Assembly (NCBI GenBank): GCA_015680685.1
Contig: MNCI01026687.1
Coordinates: 1-64,000 of the forward strand
Direction: 5' to 3'
DNA: 64,000 bases
Origin: Gnetum montanum
Taxonomy: Eukaryota; Streptophyta; Gnetopsida; Gnetales; Gnetaceae
Numbering within the stretch: the first letter of the stretch is position 1; each line of letters starts with the position of its first letter. A model generated the notes under the pieces. The model was not told the origin of the DNA, searched no databases, and saw nothing but the letters and a program-made list of their open reading frames with translations. Positions 54,653 to 64,000 of the stretch are shown one piece after another. Position numbers and translations under genes: made by a program.

Positions 54653-56674
54653 ATGCCTTCTTCTCATAAGAGCAACTCACCACCTAAGGACCATACACGA
54701 GACAGTCGGCAACATAAAACACATAACCAAAATCAGCCAAGTCCTAAACAATATAAGATGACATATACTCATCCTGATGAGTATATCCCTAATTTGACTT
54801 TTATTCTCCATCAAGACGAACAACTACGATGGAGAGATTTACAAGGTAACATTGTGTTAACCCCAGATCGATCAATCTCTCACATGCTTTTCCATGCCTT
54901 GGCACAAACAGGCATGATTGAACTATTTGCTGAATACGTTGCGGAAGATTTTGACATGAGGGATTATTATCCCATAGATGCCCAATGTATGAGAGACTTA
55001 AGGCAGGAGAGTCGACATGCACTGTTGAAGGGCAAGGTCCCACACATCCTTAGTGAAATAGGAGATGAGGAACCCCTTATCATGGGTTCTTTAACAAACG
55101 ATGTTCCCCCTCCTAACGATGGTGAAGAGGTTGGGTATCAGAACCTACGATCAACGATACATAACCATGGTCCTGATGCCCGTGAACACCAACTATTCAC
55201 AGAGGGAACAACCACTTATGCTAAGGATGGGCACTTAGATTGTCACCACTATCGGGGCCATAGCAGCCAAAGAGAAGGCAAGAAACATCGTCATGGCAAT
55301 GGTTCCCCTTCTTCTTCTCCTTCTTCACATCACTCACCCTCTCCTTCCACATCTGGGCGCAGCCACCATGAACATAAAGGTGAGGATAAAAGTAAGAAGG
55401 ACGAAAGACCTCGACGGGAAGGTCGAGAGAGAGGACAAGGGCAAGGACATAGGGAGAGTAGGGAACAACGTAGACATCACAGGCGTCATGAAAGAGACAA
55501 TCATGATGAGCCCCTACTCGCAACCCGAAGTATGCTTAACATAATGGAGGTAGTTAGGATTCCCACAAGGCATTTGAAAGATAGTCGAATCAAACGGTTA
55601 GACATGAACAATATCACACGGTTTGAAGGGGGATACAATGCTGATCCGCAAAATCATTTATGGGCATTCCACGATGCCTGTGCCTTGCAGAATATAGAAA
55701 ATGAGTGGCAAAAACTTAAGTTGTTCCCAAGGACACTCACCAAAGAAGCAGAGAGCTGGTACCAATCCTTAGAATCGGAAACCATCAGGAGGTGGAGTAC
55801 GATGCTAGAACTGTTTAATGAAAAGTATCAAACATACTCCAAAGTGTCCAATTTGCTTAAGCAGATCCAAGGCTAGAAGCAAGGTACATATGAACCCTTG
55901 GATACTGCCATGGCCTGTTACTACATATTGTTACATTGTTGCCTAGGCCATGGGTACGCTCAGCGGGATTAACTTCACCACATCGTGGATGGGCTAAGAC
56001 ATGAAACTAGAAGAACCCTTGGAACTTATGCCCAAGGGAGACTCTCACAACTTAGAGCCCATGAAGTACATAGCTTATTGGAACAAGTAGAAAAAGAAGA
56101 AGGTGAGCTACACAAAAGGGAAAGTACAGAAGAATACAACCACGATCCCTCCCTTCGAAAGAAGGGAGTGAAATTTTGTGATGAAGAGGATGAGTCACTA
56201 ATCGAAGAGTTGGTGAACCAGAAAACCTTGTCGATCCAAAAATTAACAACAGAAATATCTGCTAAGGTAGATGACATATGGAGTTCCTTAGACTCTAAAA
56301 TTGAAACTGTCTTAAAAATTGTAGAAGAGTCTAAGGTAGAACAAAGTAGTGAAAAAGGTAAGAAAAAGTGGAGATATTTAGGCCCTGCACATAACAAGGG
56401 TAAGGGAAAAATCACTAACTCTGATGTGGCTGTGGACTCTGATTCAGACGATGACAGTGGATGTGAGATTTGCCATTATGACCATCCTAAGGGATGTTGC
56501 CCCATCATCTCACATCTACAGGAGTCTAGGGTGTATGCGCTTAATCCAAGACTCAACCAACAGCAAACACTCCGAAGGTTACCTTATCCACAAGGTAACC
56601 CAAGACAGTTCCACCAACCACTAACGTATTATCTAAGTGGAACTTCACCACAGCTCATCAGACAACATCAGTAG
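54653..56674 (+). pseudogene. gag polyprotein, element A
   Basis: ATG at 54653 ('MPSSHKSNSPPKD') opens 407 codons without interruption. 'YTHPDEYIPNLTFILHQDEQ' (residues 43-62) and a Ser/His/Arg-rich basic stretch (about 200-285) come first. The capsid-like gag domain (about 305-460) carries 'FEGGYNADPQNHLWAFHDAC', 'ESWYQSLESETIRRW' and, past stops at 55874 and 55970, 'LHHIVDGLRHETRRTLGTYA'. An acidic coiled stretch precedes the zinc-knuckle-like 'CEICHYDHPKGCC' at 56461-56500. The stops are TGG to TAG and CAA/CAG to TAA/TAG changes. Same frame as the protease. Confidence 0.9.
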
Positions 56675-57589
56675 TGGCAATACCCACAGTCATGGGGGAT
56701 GCCATCACCAAAACATCAGTACCCTTACCGGCAGCCTGACCCTTATGGATATTATGTGCAATAGCTGATTTCTCCAAGTGACTCTATGAGTCACACAACC
56801 CCCAACCATCACTACCAAGCTTGGGAGTACTTCAGAAGGACTCCTTCTCCTCCGAGAGACACTCCATACCCACACCATCCTCCAAATCCATCCGCACCTC
56901 TTCCACCATAAGTAGTTCCCATAACACCTCCTGCTCCAACAATGCAAGGGGAACTTCCTCCTCAACCGCAGCAACATCACATTGCAAGAGCTGTAAATAT
57001 CCAACCTACTGCTGGTTCTGACAACTGTAAAAAGAGAAGACCCTACTTCAGAACCAAGAGCCCAGAAAAACTCTCGCAACAACAAGCGGTTGGGCCCATG
57101 TACACTCCTCCACCATCTAACACTTCAAAGCACCCTTCCGTCCAAAATCAGAGCTTAATGCATATGGTTATGTTAACACATACCATAACTGACTGGATCA
57201 AGGTAGGTCACCTTCCCAGGAAACTAACTGACCCTGGGAGTCCCTTAATCTATTTGCAGATCGCTGGAAATGAACCACATAGGGCTCTTCTTGACTCAAG
57301 TTCCAGAGTCAACTTACTTTCACGAGAGATGTATCACGCCTGGAACCTGTCCCAACTTAAGAAGAGTAACATTCAACTAGAGCTGGTAGACCAGTCCATC
57401 ACCATTCCCTTGGGATTGGTGGAGGACATCATTACCATTGTGTGTGGTTGGTCTTACCTAGCTGATTTTCTGGTGATTGAAGTGAACAACAACGAAGGGG
57501 CCTTCCCAATTATAATGGGAAGGGCATGGCTAAGTATAGTAGATGCATGCCTTAGGATCCACGATCTTTCCTTGAAATCTGTAAGATAA
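56675..57589 (+). pseudogene. proline-rich linker and aspartic protease, element A
   Basis: Same frame as gag after a TAG at 56672-56674, with further stops near 56762 and 56909. A Pro/Gln/Tyr-rich linker leads to an open stretch (56942-57589) with 'ALLDSSSRVNLLSREMY' (catalytic D-S-G reading D-S-S), 'QSITIPLGLVEDIITIVCGW' and 'FPIIMGRAWLSIVDA'. A small deletion near 57575 throws the frame, ending it early relative to D. Confidence 0.83.
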
Positions 57590-57957
57590 ACATTTGTGGG
57601 AATATCGAGAAGAGGAAAGTTCCATGCATCACATACAGTGATTCATTGGGTGATGACATCGAGGAAATGCCTCCATGTAACAAGTGTGCCCACGAAATTT
57701 TGAAACAATGATGCCTGTATGTAGCAACCACACAACCAATAGTAGACACCCCATGGTTGATGGCTACTAGAAGGAGCAAAAAAATATGCATGGAATGAAC
57801 TGAGGAAACCCATGCCAACAACGAAGGCATAGATACATTGGAATATGAGCATCGCTAACTTCCATCCCTCAATCTAAGATCATCAATTGGGAGAAGTTGG
57901 ACACTTTTAAGAAATTCAAATAGGCGCTCATTATTTTGGATCTCTCCCTTTCCACTC
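57590..57957 (+). pseudogene. pol deletion junction, element A
   Basis: After the protease, frame-shifted relics of the linker reach 'tcaattgggagaagttgg' (57880-57897), the counterpart of 'NWGE' in E and F. About 30 bases later the sequence is that of the last codons of pol ('ggatctctccctttccactcagtcatggggga'). About 2.9 kb of RT, RNase H and integrase is therefore absent. Element D shows the same junction near 8740-8790. Confidence 0.75.
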
Positions 57958-59860
57958 AGTCATGGGGGAGATGGCCACCCATGCTAATCATATGGGGCCC
58001 TCAGTTCTTTTTCAATTTTTGTTTTACACATTTTTGTTTTACAACGTTTTTGTCTTACACATTTTTGTTTTACAAGTTTCTTTAACTTTTCTACTTTTTT
58101 TATACCATCATTATACTTTTTCCATTGTGTGTGTGTGTGTGTGTGATCCACCATGTAAGTTTGTCACCCAATAAGTGTTCGGACTGATGGCATGAACTGT
58201 TTTCATATTGATTGCTAGTGTTTGGTTTTTAGCTTTAAGTCACAATGTTGATACTAAGGTATGTTTCTTTTGATATAGCAGACAATGAGACCACTTCATC
58301 CATCCATCCACCAGTTTCTATGGTCTCTCTCGGCTTGGAAATGTACAGTCCCCTTCTAATAAGAACTTAAACGAATCGGTGACTGGGTATTTCTCAAACT
58401 AAGGAAGGACTCAAGGATTGAAAAGGGTGTGAATTTAAGGGAACTTGATGCTTTTGTGTTAGTCATTCTCTTGGGTGCTTGTATGTTTTCTTCTTGAGTT
58501 TTCTTGCCATTCTGAAGTTACCCAATTATCGGAAGCTGAGTCAATAAAAATAAGAAGTCTTTGGATGGTGTGGTTCTCACGCATAAAAATACAAAACACA
58601 AGAAAAAAAAGAGAAAAGTGAGAATTCAAAGCACACCCCTTAGACGAAATAAAACTTGGGCTACAAGAACTGGTTATCGAACCAAAAGTGTTTCCTCTAA
58701 CTAAGGCCCTTCTCGCTTTGCATTCCCTCCTGTGTTTCATCGGAATGGTGGTGGCTCTTGAAGGATGCATTCTTGTTACTTCAAGTGGATGGTTTTGGAT
58801 GTGGTTGGTTTAAGGCTGAAGTTGGAATGAGATTTGCTAAGTCACATTAATCATGAACACACAAGGGGCTATACACCACCTTGTTCTTAAGATTCCATTC
58901 CATCCTCTTCTCTCCATTATTCACCTCATTGCCAGTTGTATCATTAGTGTATATATTTTGGTTGATGCATTGTTTTCTTTTTGGTAAATTCTTACGATTA
59001 AGACTTTAACTCTTGTTCCAATGACATTCCCAGAGCCTACGGACTCTTTGAATGTGGGTTTGTCAGGGCATTAAGGACATAAACCTGCTTTGGGGAGGAC
59101 CCACTGACATTCCTATTTGGAGCATCCATTAACTTCTTTTCCCTAGCATTTTGCAATTAATTTTATTTTGTTCATTTCCATCTTAACATCCATTTCACTG
59201 ATGTTTTCAGTTGTCCCTTTTTATCTATCTTTCTTACTCCTGTTCTTTCTCCATTCTAATGCTACTGGAGGTTCACGATTAGTCATGGGGGTATGGGGCC
59301 CACTTTTTTCAATTTTCTCCTAGCCCCGAAATTTTTGATTTTCTTCCTAACCCCTAAACCTTCGGTAGTCATCATTAATATATTCCCATATCCATATCAG
59401 CCATACCACAACCTAGCCAATGGACCTACACCGAAGCAAGGTATTAATTACATGATGATTCATTTACCCTTGCTAATATATGATTGTGTTGTGTGTGCAG
59501 ATAGCGATCATACAACAACGGATTGGATCTGGAGCACACACTTGGAATGGAGCAGCGCTGAAGCAGCTATGCAAGGAGCAAGATTGATGGCGCGCATAGG
59601 GATGGACAACGAAGGTGTAATCTTGATGTTGGCAGCAGCGACACTTCTCTCTCTCTCTCTTTCTTAGCTGCCAACTAAGGCCTGATGTCATTGTAATAAG
59701 GTGTTCACCCTTGTTGTCATGAACACCAGTTTTGTCAAGTCTTGTAATGATGATCCATTCACATGTCATTCCATTAGTTTCATTCCCCTCAATAATCTCA
59801 TACCTTCCTGATATTATTGTAAGGAACTCAAGGACGAGTTTTCATTCAGTCATGGGGGTA
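57958..59860 (+). other. element A 3' region with three polypurine-like tracts
   Basis: 'agtcatggggg' occurs at 57958-57968, 59281-59291 and 59849-59859; the last is flush with the 3' LTR. Also present: a (GT)n microsatellite at 58125-58145, the 'tttggggaggacccact' block near 59088, a splice-acceptor-like AG at 59499-59500, a 124-codon frame (59293-59667) homologous to 7142-7576, and a (CT)n run at 59646-59664. No envelope-like protein found. Confidence 0.65.
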
Positions 59861-60810
59861 TGATGAGATGCGATTCGCATGAGCCGCGATATCGCGTCGT
59901 CCCTTGCGATATCGCATACGCGATATCACGGTCCACCGCCAAATCTATAAATAAGAGGTGGCACTCCCCTTATTTCTCATCGTAGGCTTAAAGTAGGAAA
60001 ACTTTGGCAGTTTTATCACTCCAGAGATAGAATATTTTCCATGTGCCTGCAGTAGGAGTCCCCAAGTGAACAGATCTTTATTCAAGTAGCTTTGTACTTG
60101 AACGCAAGTTGTGTATGACAATAAAGACGAGCTTTGTGGATAAACCTTAGAGTGCATGGAATAGGTTTATTACATGTTATTTCCTACATGTTATTTGTTA
60201 CCTGCATTAGCACGGCATGAGTATGACTTGATTACGAGCATTGACGAATGTGTACGGCTAATCAAGGAATCGGCTGCTCATCGCGATTAGTCTCTCTCAC
60301 CCTTATCTCTTAGAATGCGGGATGAGTACGACTTGATTACGAGCATCTACGAATGTGTACGGCTAGTCAAGGAATCGGATGCTCATCACGTTTAGGCTAG
60401 TTAAGTGTCTCAGTACGACCACTTCAAGCACATGCATTACATGTGGTGATCCCAGTAACGATTAGCATTTGGTAGCCACAGTTGCATAGTTTAGGGTGTG
60501 TACGGTAAGTGGGAATGGATGCTGATGCTAGTTAATTTAGACTTAGGTCCTTAGTTAGAGTTAGTTAGCTTTCTCAAACCTTCACCTCGATAGCATAGGA
60601 GAAAAACTAGAAAAGACCATAAAAATCATATACCTCAGACTTACTTAACCATACACCGTGAAAACTACAAGTAAGTCTAGGAAGATAATGAATGATTAAC
60701 CCCAAGTGTTCCATGGGGCATGTAGGCATTTAGTCTGTGGAGTTCGACCAGATCGCATGTGCTACGCTCGTTTCGTATGGTTGAGTGTAGGGGTACCTCG
60801 CCACTCATCA
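59861..60810 (+). repeat. element A 3' LTR
   Basis: TGATGAGATGCG to CTCATCA. GATATCGC palindromes at 59885-59930, TATAAATA at 59946-59953, AATAAA at 60120-60125. Very similar to the 5' LTR. Confidence 0.93.
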
Positions 60811-61038
60811 ACTCTCCTTCCTTTTTGCCATCCACTTAATTAGCCTTTGTGTCTAATGGACTTTCAGTTCATATAATTAACCTTGGGCATAAATCCCAAG
60901 GGTCTCCTTCATTTCATTATGAAGCCCATCTATGATGTGGAAAAGTTGCTCTTTTTGAGAGAAATCATGGCCAAGACATCTATGTAGTAGCAAATAGTAT
61001 CTATCCAAGGCCATATCCAAGGGTTCATGATTTTCTTG
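60811..61038 (-). pseudogene. gag, middle part, element B (between elements A and C)
   Basis: The minus strand reads 'NHEPLDMALDRYYLLLHRCL', 'DFSQKEQLFHIIDGLHNEMK', 'ETLGIYAQG' and 'MAKRKES', the C-terminal half of the capsid-like gag domain. Its right end abuts the terminus of element C, its left end the terminus of element A. Confidence 0.85.
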
Positions 61039-61874
61039 TGATGAGCCATGATATCAAGGCTGTGATATCACGTTCGCGATATCAGGTTCCCGATATCAGA
61101 TCTTACCAAGCGATATCGAACATCCGATATCGGGACCTATCTCGTTGCCTATAAATAAGAGGTGGGAGCACTTAGTTTGGTAGTTAGTTCTTAGTCCCTT
61201 CCTAAAACTCTTGTAGTTTCTCCCTCTCAAAGTTAGAATTATTTCTGAGTGCTCGCAGTAGGAGTCATAAAGCGAATGGATCTTTATTTGAGCATTGTGT
61301 ACCTGAGTACACCTTATGTCCAGAAATAAAGACGAACTTTGTGATAAACCTTGCAGCATTCAGAATAGCTTATCTCTCACCCTTAATGCTAATTACAGTT
61401 CTTTAATGCTTTCATTAGTTAATTACTATTGCTTTTATTAATTCGTTAATTTTCACAAGTAATCACACTCAGTATGACCACTTCAAGCATGCATAGAACA
61501 CATGGTAACCCAGTAACAATTAGCGTTTGGTAATCCCAAGAATGTTACACTGGTTCAAGATGTGTATAGAAAGTGGGAATCGATGCTGGTGTTAGGGCTA
61601 GTTAGGACCTAGCTGATTAGTTAATTTAAATTAGTTATTCAATTAATTCACTTCTTCCACCTTTAGCACCAAGACATAAAACATAAAAATCGTATACCTC
61701 AAGTTTACTTAACCATACAATCATGCCATACGAGTAAGCTTGGGAAGACAATGATCACCTAACCCATCCTTTTTCGGTGAAGGTGCATAAGCACTTAGTC
61801 CTTGGAGTTTGACTGAATCACGCGTAATGCTCATATTCATATGGTTGAGCATAAGGGTACCTCATCACTCATCA
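61039..61874 (+). repeat. element C 5' LTR
   Basis: TGATGAGCC to CTCATCA. U3 has six 'gatatc' or near variants at 61049-61135, TATAAATA is at 61150-61157, AATAAA at 61325-61330. Confidence 0.9.
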
Positions 61875-61894
61875 TTGGTGCCGTTGCTAGGGAC
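61875..61894 (+). promoter_or_regulatory. primer-binding site, element C (tRNA-Asp)
   Basis: TTGGTGCCGTTGCTAGGGAC follows the LTR; TGGTGCCGTTGC differs from the tRNA-Asp complement at one base. Confidence 0.88.
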
Positions 61895-62019
61895 TTTGTT
61901 GTTTGTGCACTAATTAGAACTTAGGCATCTTCCCATCGTTGGAATGAACCCTTAGGGTTGGTTATCTTAAAATTATTAAAAAAGAGAAGAGAAAAGTGTC
62001 ACACATTAAAGAATTAATC

Positions 62020-64000
62020 ATGTCTCCTTCTTCTTATGAGAGTGTTTCACCACCTAGGTTTAACATAATGAACAATTGGAGGCAGAGTACACATGATAGT
62101 TTCATGTGGTATACGTTCATCCCGACGAGTATATACTAAAATTTACCTTTATCCTCCACCAGGATGAACAATTGTGTTGGTGTGATTTAGAAGGTAACAT
62201 AGTGTTACCTCCTGATCATTCAGTCCCAAGCCTGCACTTACAGGCAAAGTACGTTGTGCTTGAACACGATTGGAGAGAGTATTGACCCACGAAGGCACAA
62301 CGTCAAAGGGACTTACAACAAGAGAGACATCATAAAACTATGAAGGGGAAGTGGTCGTATGATGTCCCATATGTCATAGGTGAAAATGAGGGTGGTGAAC
62401 CTACCTCAGTAGGTCTTCCACAAAATGATGTTCCTCCTGTTGACTTCGGTCAAGGGGTTGTGTATCAGAATCTTCACTCAACTATCCATAACCCGGATTC
62501 TAGTACCAATGGACACAAAGGGTCCAAAAAAGGAACATGAACACATGACAAAGATGAACATTCTGATCGTAACTACGATTAAGGCCATGGCCATTGAAGA
62601 GAAGGTATCAAGCACCATCATGGTGACGGTCCTCCTCCCTCTTCACCTCCATCATCTCCTTCCCCCTCTCCTTCAAGATCGGAATGCAGTCGTAAAGGGA
62701 AAGACCCTGAGGATAATGGTAGGTGAAATAGGAATAATACAAAAAAAAATCGAGAAAGGGGATAAGGGAATTCTAGAGAAACACATTGCAAAAGGAGGAA
62801 GAGTAGGGAACAACATAGGCATCATAGATGCCATAGAGAATATGATCACGATGAACCCCTACTTGCTACCCGAAGTATGCTAGGTATAACTAAGGTTGTT
62901 AGAATCCAAAAAAGACATCAAAAAGATAGTAGGATCAAAAGATTGGACATGAAAAATATCCCATGATTTGAAGGGGGATACAATGCTGATCCTAAAAATC
63001 ATTTGCAAGGATTTCACGATGCATGTGCCTTGCGAAACATAGAAAATGAGTGGTAAAAACTCAAGTTGTTTTCATGGACATTGATCAAGAAAGCGGAAAG
63101 CTAGTATCGATCCTTAGAACCAGAATCCATTCACTGATGGACTACCATGTTAGAACTGTTCAATGATAAGTATCAAACGTACTCCCGAGTGTCCAACCTA
63201 CAAAAGCAAATCCAAGGATGGAAACAAGGAGGACACAAACCTTTGGATGCTGCCATGGGCCAATATTATGCATTATTACATTGTTTCCTTGGCCATGGTT
63301 ACTCGCAGAGGGAATAACTATGTCATCTCATAGATGGACTTAGGCATGAAACACAAAGGACCCTTGGGACTTATGCCCAAAGAAGACTATTCGAGCTTAG
63401 AGCCCATCAAGTACAAAGATTTTTGAAGCAATTCACCAAGGAGGAAGGAGAGTTAAGGAAAAGAGAGAGTGTGGAGGAATACATCAGAGATCCTTCCCTT
63501 TGAAAGAAGGGAGTTAGATTTTATGAGGATGAAGAAGAGTCATCACTTGAAGAGATAGTGAATAGGAAAAAAATTTTCATTCAAAAACTTCCATCAGAAG
63601 TATCAGCAAAGGTGGACCAAATGTGGGACTCCCTAGATAATATATTTTAAACCGTTCTCAAAATAGTAGAGGAGTCTAGAGAGCTAGGTAGTGATTGAGA
63701 AAGGAGAAAAAAGAAAGAAATTGAACATGCACATAACAAAGGTAAGGACAAAGCTACCATCATTGAAGAGGTTGTGGATTCGGATACAAACAATGATGGT
63801 GGATGTGAGATATGTCAATATGACGATCCTAAGGGATGTTGCCCAGTAATCTCACATCTGCAGGAGTCTAAGGTGTATGCACTAAACCCACAATTAAACA
63901 GACAGTAAACACCCCAAAGATTACCTTATACTCAAGGTAGCCCAAGACAATTCCACCAACCCTTGACATATTATCCAAGTGAAACTCCACCACAACCAAA
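62020..64000 (+). pseudogene. gag polyprotein, element C (partial)
   Basis: ATG at 62020 ('MSPSSYESVSPP'), an early frameshift, then 'EYIPKFTFILHQDEQLCW'-type sequence near 62130-62180. Open at 62340-62540; a serine/proline stretch follows (about 62620-62690). The capsid-like gag domain at 62930-63420 carries 'FEGGYNADPKNHLQGFHDAC' and 'LIDGLRHETQRTLGTYAQ'. The zinc-knuckle-like 'CEICQYDDPKGCC' at 63804-63842 has its His replaced by Asp. Continues to the window edge. Confidence 0.82.

Larger units (their letters stand above)
53549..60810 (+). mobile_element. element A: non-autonomous Ty3/gypsy element, gag-protease only, inserted in element B
   Basis: 7.26 kb, plus strand: 5' LTR, tRNA-Asp primer site, one long gag-protease frame with five nonsense codons, a deletion of RT, RNase H and integrase, the 3' region, a polypurine tract and a 3' LTR. 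Same architecture and same deletion as element D. The two LTRs are visibly very alike. The target is element B's gag, whose frame resumes at 60811. Confidence 0.92.
61039..64000 (+). mobile_element. element C: Ty3/gypsy element, 5' part only (runs off the window)
   Basis: Plus strand, inserted in element B's gag: 5' LTR, tRNA-Asp primer site and gag to the window end. Preceding bases TCTTG (61034-61038) are the candidate target duplication, but the partner is outside. Whether it is autonomous cannot be told. Confidence 0.85.

Noticed and set aside
54801-55043. Antisense frames across gag (also 55221-55523, 56026-56415, 56705-57085)
   Set aside because: Shadows of the gag-protease frame on the opposite strand, with no independent support.

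Overview
This window looks like intergenic DNA from a seed plant with a very large, repeat-choked nuclear genome. A gymnosperm (conifer or cycad type) is my best guess from the depth of old nested Ty3 elements and LINEs, but the sequence does not prove the clade. I could not recognise any intact host gene. Nearly everything I can explain is transposable-element DNA. Most of it belongs to one Ty3/gypsy family resembling the Athila branch, because it has a primer site matching plant tRNA-Asp and Athila-like pol motifs. Its LTRs start TGATGAG or TGATAAA and end CTCATCA or TTATCA. Every coding region is broken by stops or frameshifts, so these are fossils.

Layout. 1-491: the end of an LTR. 665-1005: an array of diverged CCATG-centred palindromes. 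About 1008-3900: a plus-strand LINE ORF2 relic (endonuclease, RT with YVDD, zinc-binding C terminus). About 4305-5209: a diverged lone LTR. 5954-13051: element D, minus strand, a gag-protease element without RT or integrase, with target duplication ATAGT on both sides and an assembly gap in its 5' LTR. 14140-19809: element G, minus strand, with gag, protease, RT and partial RNase H; its left LTR is cut to 78 bp. 19832-19925: a tRNA-like SINE. 20925-21480: the RT part of a minus-strand LINE. 21550-22560: a CpG-richer block of unknown origin.

23502-45538: element E, plus strand, a complete but decayed autonomous-type copy flanked by GGAAT. It is interrupted at 32556-44607 by element F (minus strand, flanked by CCTCC). 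F has three LTRs: LTR, full body, LTR, partial body, LTR. E itself sits in the minus-strand LINE, whose ORF1 and endonuclease reappear at 47000-45600 on the far side. 47530-48966 is a graveyard of small pieces: two SINEs, an integrase scrap, an RTE-type LINE tail and a second copy of the first LINE family.

48967 to the right edge: element B, minus strand, a gag-bearing element with no protease or pol, into whose gag two plus-strand elements have landed. Element A (53549-60810) is a gag-protease element like D. Element C (61039 to the window end) contributes its 5' LTR and gag. B's gag can be read across both insertions.

How the parts relate. E, F and G are autonomous-type copies. A and D appear to be one amplified internal-deletion derivative that kept LTRs, primer site, gag-protease, the last codons of pol and the 3' region, and would have depended on RT and integrase from autonomous copies. 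B is a second, independently reduced type. All have a very short U3 with a palindrome array just upstream of a TATA box, a long U5, and a roughly 1.8 kb 3' region after pol that holds a positionally conserved splice-acceptor-like site.
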